Shown piece by piece: positions 8,535 to 15,584 of a stretch of 64,000 nucleotides of DNA. A model generated the notes under the pieces. It was not told where the DNA came from, did no database searches, and saw only the letters and a program-made list of their open reading frames with translations. The number at the start of each line of letters is the position of its first letter. Position 1 is the stretch's first letter. The DNA is taken from positions 3,968,001-4,032,000 of the forward strand of contig NZ_CP123620.1 of NCBI RefSeq assembly GCF_029873215.1, written 5' to 3'. The translations under genes were made by a program, and so were the position numbers. Source of the stretch: Nocardioides sp. BP30 (GTDB lineage: Bacteria; Actinomycetota; Actinomycetes; Propionibacteriales; Nocardioidaceae).

Positions 8535-9494
8535 GTGACCATCGCTCCCCCTCCGCCGAGCCTGCGTCCGGGCCACGCCGGATCCCGCTCGCGCCGACGC
8601 GCCCGCAACACGGAGCCGGTGCCGTACGACTTCCGTCGGCCGATCCAGCTCTCGCGCGAGCACCAGCGCATCCTGATGCTGGGGTTCGACGGTTTCGCAC
8701 GGCAGGCCACGACCGTCTTCACCTCGTCGCTGCGGACCGTGTGCCAGGTGACGCTGCAGACCATCGAGCAGCGCACCTACAACGAGTACGTGGAGTCGCT
8801 GGGCAGCCAGACCTACATGACGCTGTTCGCCGCCGACCCGATGCCGGGCCTCGGCGTCCTGGAGATGCCGATCCCGGCGATCATGTCGTGCGTCGACCAC
8901 ATGCTCGGCGGCCCCGGCAGCAACGACCAGCCCGACCGGCCCCTGACCGAGATCGAGGGCGGCGTGGTGAAGGGCTTCATCGACCGCCTCCTCGGCGAGA
9001 TGCGCTACTCGATGGCCACCATCCTGCCGCTGGAGCCGGTCGCTGCGGCGGTGGAGTACAGCCCGCAGTTCGCCCAGGCGGCGAGCCCGGCGGACGTCAT
9101 GGTGGTTGCCGACTTCGAGCTGCGGATCGCGGACCGCCCGCACCGGATGACGATCTGCCTGCCCTTCAGCGGCCTGCACCCGTACCTGAGCAACGCCTCG
9201 CACCCCGGGCCTGTCTCCGACCGTGAGCGCGCCGCCCGCGTCCAGGCCGCCGACCTGCTGCGGCAGCAGATGGACCACGTGCCGGTCGCTGTCGCGATCC
9301 GCTTCCGCACGACCCAGGTCGGCCCCATCGACCTGAGCCAGCTGCAGGTCGGCGACGTGCTGCGGCTCTCCCACCCCGCCTCCGCGCCGCTCGACGTCAC
9401 CGTCGACGGCAGCACCTTCGCGCACGCCACACCCGGCGCTCGCGGCCAGCGGCTCGCCGCTCTGATCGTGGACACCCCCAAGGAGAACTCATGA
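8535..9494 (+). CDS. fliM: Flagellar motor switch protein FliM
   Basis: FliM forms the C-ring middle and binds CheY-P to switch rotation. The product is about 319 residues. The N-terminus is Pro/Arg-rich, so the usual CheY-binding LSQ(D/E)EID peptide is not obvious. YDFRRPIQLSREHQRILMLG begins the middle domain, and the C-terminal SpoA-like domain contains PIDLSQLQVGDVLRL. A GTG at 8505 lies inside the promoter, so GTG 8535 is preferred. The end overlaps the next gene as ATGA. This is the first gene of the unit running to flhB. Confidence 0.9.
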   Translation: MTIAPPPPSLRPGHAGSRSRRRARNTEPVPYDFRRPIQLSREHQRILMLGFDGFARQATTVFTSSLRTVCQVTLQTIEQRTYNEYVESLGSQTYMTLFAADPMPGLGVLEMPIPAIMSCVDHMLGGPGSNDQPDRPLTEIEGGVVKGFIDRLLGEMRYSMATILPLEPVAAAVEYSPQFAQAASPADVMVVADFELRIADRPHRMTICLPFSGLHPYLSNASHPGPVSDRERAARVQAADLLRQQMDHVPVAVAIRFRTTQVGPIDLSQLQVGDVLRLSHPASAPLDVTVDGSTFAHATPGARGQRLAALIVDTPKENS

Positions 9495-10411
9495 CCTCGT
9501 CGCTCGGCGACCTCACCCTGGACGACCTCGCCGCGGCCGCCGCCGAGGCTGCCGCCGAGGTGCTGCCCTCCGCGACCCCGCTGACGGCCGGCCCCGCCCA
9601 GCCGGGTTCGGTACACGTGACCGCCGCCTTCGCGGGCGCAGCTGTCGCCGAGCTCGACGGCCCGGTCCCCGGTCGCGTCGCGGTGCTGGTCGGCAAGGAC
9701 CTGGTCGACGCGCTGGCCGAGTCGCCGCTGGGCGGTCTCGACCTGGCGGCAGCGGCTCAGCCCGCCCTGGAGGCCACCGCCAACGTGCTCGGCGGCTGGG
9801 CGCGTCCCGCCACCCAGGTCGACCTCTCCCTGGTCGTGGGCGACCTGGGCGGTGAGTTCACCACCGTGCCGCTGATCGGCGCCGGGATCGCCGCCGCCGT
9901 ACTGGTCCCGGTGAGCACCCTCCAGCAGGCCCGCCCGAACCTCGAGCGCGCTCCGATCCAGACGCCCGCTCCGGCCGCTGCCCCCATCGGCGGTCCGGCC
10001 GGCGCCACGGCGGCGTCGGTCGCCGCGCCGGTCAGCTTCGACACCCCGCTCCAGGCACCCCCGGGAAGCGGTGCGCCGACCGGCACCCGCACGGTCCCGC
10101 AGCAGCGTCAGCCCCTCCCGCCCCAGGGCGGCGTGGTCAACCCCGGCGCGCTGGGCACCGCCGCGCGCGGCATCGAGATGCTGCACGGCGTCGACATGGA
10201 GGTGACGGTCGAGCTCGGTCGCACCCGGATGACCGTGCGCGACCTGCTCGCCCTCTCCCCCGGCGCCGTCCTGGAGCTTGACCGGGCCGCCGGCAGCCCC
10301 GCGGACCTGCTGGTCAACGGTCGCCTGATCGCTCGCGGTGAGGTCGTCGTGGTGGACGAGGACTTCGGCCTGCGCGTCACCGAGATCCTCGACGACGCCG
10401 CGATCGCCTGA
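9491..10411 (+). CDS. fliN: Long FliN/FliY-type motor switch protein
   Basis: FliN forms the lower C-ring with FliM and docks the export apparatus. The product is 306 residues, about twice the size of a plain FliN. The last 80 residues form the SpoA domain (GVDMEVTVELGRTRMTVRDL, then GEVVVVDEDFGLRVTEI). The first 150 form an Ala-rich alpha/beta domain (LAAAAQPALEATANVLGGW) that recalls the CheC-like part of FliY. A Pro/Ala linker of about 60 residues joins them. Whether the N-terminal domain is a CheY-P phosphatase cannot be decided; the canonical CheC E-x2-N motif is not clear. Confidence 0.85.
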   Translation: MTSSLGDLTLDDLAAAAAEAAAEVLPSATPLTAGPAQPGSVHVTAAFAGAAVAELDGPVPGRVAVLVGKDLVDALAESPLGGLDLAAAAQPALEATANVLGGWARPATQVDLSLVVGDLGGEFTTVPLIGAGIAAAVLVPVSTLQQARPNLERAPIQTPAPAAAPIGGPAGATAASVAAPVSFDTPLQAPPGSGAPTGTRTVPQQRQPLPPQGGVVNPGALGTAARGIEMLHGVDMEVTVELGRTRMTVRDLLALSPGAVLELDRAAGSPADLLVNGRLIARGEVVVVDEDFGLRVTEILDDAAIA

Positions 10412-10430
10412 GGCAGCGAGAGATCCTCAC

Positions 10431-10868
10431 GTGACTGAACTGCTCATCCGACTGGTCTTCTCCCTGGCCATCGTCGTCGGCCTGCTGCTGCTGCTCGCGC
10501 GGTTCGCCGGACGACGGTTCCAGGGCAAGGCCGGCGCGGCCATCCAGGTCGTGCATCGTCAGCCGCTCTCCCGTGGATCGGGCGTGGCGGTCGTGACGAT
10601 CGCCGATCGGGTGCTGGTGCTCGGGACCACCGAGCACCAGGTCACCCTGCTCACCGAGCTCGAGCCCGAAGAGCTCGAGCCGCACGGCTTCACGCAGCAC
10701 CTCGAGCACGCCACGGCCGCGGAGGAACCGCGCGTCCGTGCCGTGCCGACCCACCGCGCCGCCTCGCAGCAGACCAAGGATGGTCCGCTGGCCGGCTCGG
10801 TGTTGTCCCCGGAGACCTGGCGCCAAGCGCTCAGGGTCGCCCGCGGGACCTCGCGCGACGCCTCATGA
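10431..10868 (+). CDS. fliO: Flagellar export protein FliO
   Basis: FliO is a small membrane protein that helps assemble the FliP ring of the export gate. The product is 145 residues with one N-terminal helix (LIRLVFSLAIVVGLLLLLAR). It then has the FliO-like beta segment IQVVHRQPLSRGSGVAVVTI with DRVLVLGTTEHQVTLL, and a variable charged tail. GTG 10431 places the helix at the N-terminus. The gene lies 19 nt after fliN and overlaps fliP by 4 nt. Confidence 0.85.
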   Translation: MTELLIRLVFSLAIVVGLLLLLARFAGRRFQGKAGAAIQVVHRQPLSRGSGVAVVTIADRVLVLGTTEHQVTLLTELEPEELEPHGFTQHLEHATAAEEPRVRAVPTHRAASQQTKDGPLAGSVLSPETWRQALRVARGTSRDAS

Positions 10869-11659
10869 GCGCCCGCACGCTTCTGCGGCGTACGGCGACC
10901 CTGGTCACCCTGACCACGATCGTCGTGCTGACCACCGTCACCGGAGCGCTCGCGGCCCCCACCGGCCCGACCGGACCGGGCGGCCCCTCCAACAGCACCG
11001 TGAACGTCGACCTCAGCGGCCTGGCCAACAAGCCGTCCACGTCGCTGGTCACCATCCTGGCGCTGACGCTGCTGAGCGTCGCCCCGGCGATCCTGCTGAC
11101 CTGCACGAGCTTCACCAAGATCCTCGTCGTCCTCGGCCTGACCCGCAACGCGATGGGCCTGCAGACCACCCCGCCGAACCAGGTCCTCGCCGGGCTCGCC
11201 CTCTTCCTGAGCCTGTTCATCATGGCGCCGGTCGTCTCGCAGGTGAACGACGCGGGAGTGCAGCCCTACCTGCACGGCCACAAGACGGCTGCGCAGGCGT
11301 GGGACGCCGGCATCAAGCCGCTGCGCACGTTCATGCTGAAGAACACCGACGACCACGAGCTCGAGCTGCTCACCAGCGTCGCCAACCGCGACCTGCCGAA
11401 GAACCGCGACGACGTCTCACTGGCGACCCTCGTCCCGGCCTTCGTGCTCTCGGAGCTGAAGGATGCCTTCATCATCGGGTTCATCATCTTCATCCCGTTC
11501 CTGATCATCGACGTGGTGGTCAGCGGGGCGTTGATGGCGTTGGGCATGATGATGATGCCACCGGTGATGGTGTCCCTCCCGTTCAAGTTGTTGCTGTTCG
11601 TGCTCGTGGACGGCTGGGCGCTGATCATCAGATCGTTGGTGAGCAGCTATGCGCATTGA
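10865..11659 (+). CDS. fliP: Flagellar export gate protein FliP
   Basis: FliP is the core subunit of the flagellar type III export gate. The product is 264 residues: a cleavable-looking signal peptide ending GALAAP, a Gly/Pro linker, then membrane helices with ILLTCTSFTKILVVLGLTRN and a C-terminal pair near VVVSGALMALGMMMMPPV. These are family hallmarks. It starts on the fliO stop (ATGA) and overlaps fliQ by 11 nt. Confidence 0.94.
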   Translation: MSARTLLRRTATLVTLTTIVVLTTVTGALAAPTGPTGPGGPSNSTVNVDLSGLANKPSTSLVTILALTLLSVAPAILLTCTSFTKILVVLGLTRNAMGLQTTPPNQVLAGLALFLSLFIMAPVVSQVNDAGVQPYLHGHKTAAQAWDAGIKPLRTFMLKNTDDHELELLTSVANRDLPKNRDDVSLATLVPAFVLSELKDAFIIGFIIFIPFLIIDVVVSGALMALGMMMMPPVMVSLPFKLLLFVLVDGWALIIRSLVSSYAH

Positions 11660-11942
11660 CGCCCTCCCACTGATCACCGACACCCAGGTCATGCACCTCG
11701 CGCTCCAGGTGATGCTGGTGTGCCTCAAGCTGTCGGCGCCGATCCTGCTCACCTCGCTGGCGATCGGCTTCGTGATCTCGCTGTTCCAGTCGATGACACA
11801 GATCCAGGAGGTCACGCTCGCCTTCGTGCCGAAGGTGGTCGGAGTCGGGATCGTGCTCCTGATCAGTGGCAACTGGATGCTGCACACCCTGATCAGCTTC
11901 ACCCAGCACCTGTTCGAGCAGGTCCCCTCGCTCCTCAACTGA
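11649..11942 (+). CDS. fliQ: Flagellar export gate protein FliQ
   Basis: FliQ is a small gate subunit with two hydrophobic hairpin helices. The product is 97 residues, slightly longer than the usual 89. It shows LKLSAPILLTSLAIGFVISL followed by FQSMTQIQEVTLAFVPK, the family signature. It overlaps fliP and lies 7 nt before fliR. Confidence 0.93.
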   Translation: MRIDALPLITDTQVMHLALQVMLVCLKLSAPILLTSLAIGFVISLFQSMTQIQEVTLAFVPKVVGVGIVLLISGNWMLHTLISFTQHLFEQVPSLLN

Positions 11943-11949
11943 GCCGACG

Positions 11950-12717
11950 ATGACCATCTCGATCGACGGCACCGCGCTGACGGCGTACCTGTTGGCCTCG
12001 GTGCGCATCATCGCCTGGCTCTCCTTCGCCCCGCCGTTCAACAACCGCTCCATCCCGCCCATGGCCAAGGGCGTGCTGGGGATGGGTCTCGCGTTCGCGA
12101 TCTCGCCGACGCTGGCGGCATCTGCGCTGCCCCGTACGACGCCGGAGCTGCTGCTGGTCACCGGCACGCAGGTGCTGATCGGGGCGGCGATGGGGTTCGC
12201 CTGCCAGCTGCTGTTCTCGGCGCTCCAGGCAGCAGGGTCGCTGATCGACCTCTTCGGCAGCTTCCAGATCGCCGCGGCGTACGACCCGTTGTCGATGAAC
12301 AACAACAGCGTCTTCGGCCGCTTCCACGAGATGCTCGCGGTGATGCTGCTGTTCGCCTCCGGCGGTGACCTCCTGATCGTCGGCGGCCTGCTCAACACCT
12401 TCCACTACCTGCCGCTCATGTCGGCGCCGGACGTCTCGACCTGGGCGAACGTCCTGACCACCGCGTTCGGGATGTTCTTCTCGATCGCCATCCAGATCGC
12501 GCTGCCGATGGTCGCGGTGCTGTTCATCGCCGACCTGGCGCTGGCGCTGCTGACGAAGGTGGCCCCGGGGCTGAACGCGATGAACGTGATGCTCCCCGCG
12601 AAGATCGGGCTGACCCTGTTGTTGGTCGGGCTGTCCTTCCCGGTGCTGCCCGAGGCGCTCGACCGGCTGACGACGTTGATCAACCAGGCGATGAGCACGA
12701 TGGCCGGCGGTTCCTGA
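11950..12717 (+). CDS. fliR: Flagellar export gate protein FliR
   Basis: FliR closes the FliPQR gate. The product is 255 residues and largely hydrophobic with about six helices. It contains RIIAWLSFAPPFNNRSIPPM at the N-terminus and KVAPGLNAMNVMLPAKIGLT near the C-terminus, both conserved. The stop shares its A with the flhB start. Confidence 0.93.
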   Translation: MTISIDGTALTAYLLASVRIIAWLSFAPPFNNRSIPPMAKGVLGMGLAFAISPTLAASALPRTTPELLLVTGTQVLIGAAMGFACQLLFSALQAAGSLIDLFGSFQIAAAYDPLSMNNNSVFGRFHEMLAVMLLFASGGDLLIVGGLLNTFHYLPLMSAPDVSTWANVLTTAFGMFFSIAIQIALPMVAVLFIADLALALLTKVAPGLNAMNVMLPAKIGLTLLLVGLSFPVLPEALDRLTTLINQAMSTMAGGS

Positions 12718-13910
12718 TGGCCGGGGAGAAGACCGAGAAGCCGACAGCCAAACGCCGCCGCGAGACGCGCAAGAAGGGGCAGGTCGCTCGCACGCCCGAG
12801 TTCGGCCAGTGGCTCACCATCCTGGTGGTCTCGGCGCTCGTCGGGCCACTGCTCACGCGGGAGCTGCGCACCTGGCAGGACATCTTCGAGGCCTCGCTGC
12901 GCTCGATCTCCGATCCCGAGCCGGCCAAGGCGCTGGATCTGATGGGCTCGGCGATGCGGCACGCGTTCATGGCGATCATCACCCTGGGCAGCATCGTGCT
13001 GGTCATCGGGGTGGTCACCGCCGTCGCGCAGGGCGGGATGGTGTTCGCCCCCAAGGCGGCCAAGCCCAGCCTGAAGAAGCTCGACCCGATCAGCGGCTTC
13101 AAGCGACTCTTCGGGCCGCAGACGCTGTGGCAGGGCGCCAAGATCCTGCTCAAGAGCGCCGTGGTGGCCTTGATCGGCTATCTGGCGATCCGTTCGATCA
13201 TGCCGCTCATCGGCGGCCTGATGCCGATGAGCACCGTGATCGGGACCGTGCAGGGCAAGGCGATCAACCTGCTGCGCACAGTCGCCGTGGTCGGCCTCGT
13301 CCTCGCCGCCGCGGACTACATGATGGCCAAGCGCCGCATGGACAAGCAGATGAAGATGACCAAGGACGAGGTCAAGGACGAGCACAAGCAGGCCGAGGGC
13401 GACCCGAAGGTCAAGGGCGCGATCCGCTCGCGCCAGCTGGCCATGGCCCGCTCCCGGATGATCAACAGCGTCGCTGACGCCGACGTCCTGCTGGTGAACC
13501 CGACCCACGTGGCCGTCGCCCTCAAGTACGACCCGGAGCAGGGTGCCCCCCGCGTCATCGCCCGCGGTGCCGGCGCGATCGCCGCCCGGATCCGCGCCAA
13601 GGCGGCGGAGTCGCAGGTGCCGCTGGTGCAGGACGTCCCGCTCGCTCGTGCCCTCTACCGCTCCTGCGAGGTGGGGCAGGAGATCCCGCGCGAGCTGTTC
13701 GCCGCCGTCGCACAGGTCCTCGCCTTCGTGATCTCGCGGCGGGGCCACGGGCACCAGGGTGGCGAGCACACCACCCCGCGCACCGTCCTCGAAGCGCTGC
13801 CCGAGGTGCCGACAGCGAGCAGGCGTCGCCGCGCCGAACGCGCGGCGCGTCCGGCGCGCGCCGCCAACGTGCCGCTCAGCGCGGCGGAGCAGCTGCTCGA
13901 CGAGGAGTAG
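12717..13910 (+). CDS. flhB: Flagellar export switch protein FlhB
   Basis: FlhB is the export-gate component that self-cleaves to switch from rod/hook to filament substrates. The product is 397 residues. The N-terminus is EKTEKPTAKRRRETRKKGQV, followed by four membrane segments. The cytoplasmic domain has the autocleavage motif NPTH at residues 261-264, with VAVALKYDP after it. The last 40 residues (Arg/Ala-rich) extend beyond the usual end. A DUF222 gene on the other strand ends 5 nt downstream and separates flhB from flhA. Confidence 0.94.
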   Translation: MAGEKTEKPTAKRRRETRKKGQVARTPEFGQWLTILVVSALVGPLLTRELRTWQDIFEASLRSISDPEPAKALDLMGSAMRHAFMAIITLGSIVLVIGVVTAVAQGGMVFAPKAAKPSLKKLDPISGFKRLFGPQTLWQGAKILLKSAVVALIGYLAIRSIMPLIGGLMPMSTVIGTVQGKAINLLRTVAVVGLVLAAADYMMAKRRMDKQMKMTKDEVKDEHKQAEGDPKVKGAIRSRQLAMARSRMINSVADADVLLVNPTHVAVALKYDPEQGAPRVIARGAGAIAARIRAKAAESQVPLVQDVPLARALYRSCEVGQEIPRELFAAVAQVLAFVISRRGHGHQGGEHTTPRTVLEALPEVPTASRRRRAERAARPARAANVPLSAAEQLLDEE

Positions 13911-13915
13911 CCGTC

Positions 13916-15157
13916 TCACCGGCGCAGGACGGTCCCGGTTCGGTGTTGGAAGCGGTATCGGCCGTCGGGTAGTCGGGTGGTTTGGTAGGTGGGGTCGTGG
14001 GCGCGTCTGTGGTGGTGGCCGCAGAGGAGGGAGCCGTGATTCAGGTCGGTGTGGCCGCCGGTTGACCAGGGTTGGTCGTGGTGGGCGTCGCACCACGCGG
14101 CGGGAACGGTGCAGCCCTCGGTGCGGCAGTGCTTGTCCCGTAGCGCAAGTGCCTTGCGCTGGGTTGGGGTGAAGAGTCGTCGGGTGCGGCCCAGATCGAG
14201 GGGTTCGGAGTTGCCGCCGAGGACGGCGGGGATGATCCCGGCGGTGCACGCGAGTCGGCGGGTCTCCCCGGTGCTGATGGGGGTGCCGTCGTCGAGCCAC
14301 CCAACACCGAGACCGGCCCGTAGCTGGTCCAGGGTCATGGTCACCACCACCGTGGTCGCATCACCCCCGTGGGCGGGGAGTCGGGTGGGGTCGGTGTTCT
14401 CCAGGAGTTGGGCGAACGCATGGGCGAGGAGCCGGCTCCTGGGCTGGACCCTGCCGTCGGCCTCCAGGGCGGCGATGCGGGGTTGGGTGTAGGCCTGCAG
14501 GTAGGTCCGCAACCGATGACCCACGACCTCGGGCACGATGCCGTGGATGCGGGTCGTCCCGTCACCGAGGTCGGTGATCGACAGCGTCGCTCTCGCGTGG
14601 GCCTGTTCCTCGAGCCGCTGGATCGCTGCGGCTTCGGCGGCTTCCGCAATGTCGGGGGCGATGACCTCCAACAGATGGCTGGCGACGCGGCGCAGGTCCT
14701 TGGGGCGGTGCTCGTTCGCGAGGTCGCACAGGGTGACCTCCGCCCGCGCCAGCACCTCGGCGGGTAGGTCGTCGGGGAGGTCGTCCAAGCCACGGAGGAT
14801 CACGCGGGCGTGCTCGAGACTGAACCGACCCTGCGCGAGCCTCGCCCGGACCACCGGCCGGGCCTCTAATTCCCGGGCCAACCGAAGGGTGGTGTGCGCG
14901 GCGGGACTCTCGACCCGGTGTTGCGCGGTCAGCCAGGCCGCGACATCGCGGGCACCGAGCTCGGCGGCGACATCGTCGGCGGAGGCGACCACCCGCAGGT
15001 ACAGTTCCTCGAGCCGCGTCCGGGACCGCATCAGCGCGGCGAGCACGTCCTTCTTGTCATTCGTTCCCAGGAAGACCGGGTTCGCGTCCGTGGCCTGGTC
15101 GAGGGCAGCAGTGATCGTGGCGAGTGCCGTCTGGATCTGATGCATGAGGACCACCAC
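13916..15157 (-). CDS. DUF222 / HNH endonuclease, REP13E12 family
   Basis: The product, 413 residues, has an N-terminal DUF222 domain and a C-terminal HNH nuclease (about residues 330-390) with Cys pairs CRTEGC and LLCGHHH, and histidines in CDAHHDQPWSTGGHTD. The family is multicopy in actinobacteria; the M. tuberculosis 13E12 repeats belong to it and several are LexA-regulated. The natural role is unknown. It lies against the flagellar genes, splitting flhB from flhA. Start choices are GTG 15157, GTG 15154 or ATG 15145, none with a good RBS. It looks intact. A promoter with an SOS box lies just upstream. Confidence 0.88.
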   Translation of the reverse strand: MVVLMHQIQTALATITAALDQATDANPVFLGTNDKKDVLAALMRSRTRLEELYLRVVASADDVAAELGARDVAAWLTAQHRVESPAAHTTLRLARELEARPVVRARLAQGRFSLEHARVILRGLDDLPDDLPAEVLARAEVTLCDLANEHRPKDLRRVASHLLEVIAPDIAEAAEAAAIQRLEEQAHARATLSITDLGDGTTRIHGIVPEVVGHRLRTYLQAYTQPRIAALEADGRVQPRSRLLAHAFAQLLENTDPTRLPAHGGDATTVVVTMTLDQLRAGLGVGWLDDGTPISTGETRRLACTAGIIPAVLGGNSEPLDLGRTRRLFTPTQRKALALRDKHCRTEGCTVPAAWCDAHHDQPWSTGGHTDLNHGSLLCGHHHRRAHDPTYQTTRLPDGRYRFQHRTGTVLRR

Positions 15158-15170
15158 CGAGAGAGATCAG

Positions 15171-15216
15171 TTCGAACGCATGTTCGAAGCCTAGGGGGTC
15201 GGATGTGTGTGGTCAA
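15171..15216 (-). promoter_or_regulatory. Promoter with LexA (SOS) box for the DUF222/HNH gene
   Basis: Reading the - strand, TTGACC (15211-15216), 17 nt and TAGGCT (15188-15193) form a good promoter. Immediately downstream, TTCGAACGCATGTTCGAA (15171-15188, + strand) contains TCGAAC-N4-GTTCGA. This is an exact match to the Gram-positive/actinobacterial SOS box and overlaps the expected start site, so LexA would block transcription until DNA damage. Confidence 0.85.
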
Positions 15217-15390
15217 CCCTCTTCTCACAACCGGACCAGCGTGAGATCTCGTCGTACTGGATCACAGCCATGGTGGCCCGACGCAACCGTAGGGAAGGCT
15301 CCCGACCCAGCCAAGACACCGGGCCACGCTGGGACTGGCCCACGCCTTTCGTTTTTCCTTGCACCGACCCCGAACACCAAGTCGCGCTGG

Positions 15391-15470
15391 AGGCCCGACT
15401 CAACCCGGACGCAGGCCCGACTCAACCCGGACGCAGGCCCGACTCAACCCGGACGCAGGCCCGACTCAAC
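15391..15470 (+). repeat. 22-bp tandem repeat array, 3.6 copies
   Basis: Three identical 22-bp copies of AGGCCCGACTCAACCCGGAC plus GC, and a 14-nt partial copy, lie in the flhA leader. The same unit with one or two changes forms the larger array at 35287-35557. There are no spacers, so this is not a CRISPR. The stretch 15217-15390 shows no further gene or element I can support. Confidence 0.9.
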
Positions 15471-15477
15471 GAGAACC

Positions 15478-15504
15478 CTCACCCACGCGCCACCACGGCC
15501 GATA
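15478..15504 (+). promoter_or_regulatory. Sigma-28-like promoter upstream of flhA
   Basis: CTCACCC (15478-15484), 13 nt, GCCGATA (15498-15504). The -10 box and spacing match the other three flagellar sites; the -35 is weaker. It starts 8 nt after the repeat array and would give flhA its own transcript despite the DUF222 insertion. Confidence 0.65.
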
Positions 15505-15584
15505 GGCCCACCGGTACCAGGACGGTGCCACCCCTGTGGTGCCACGGACGGCACGAGCCAGATCGCCTCGAGAGGCACCTGATT

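Noticed and set aside
13916..15584. Insertion sequence carrying the DUF222 gene
   Set aside because: No transposase, terminal inverted repeats or target duplication could be seen at the edges.
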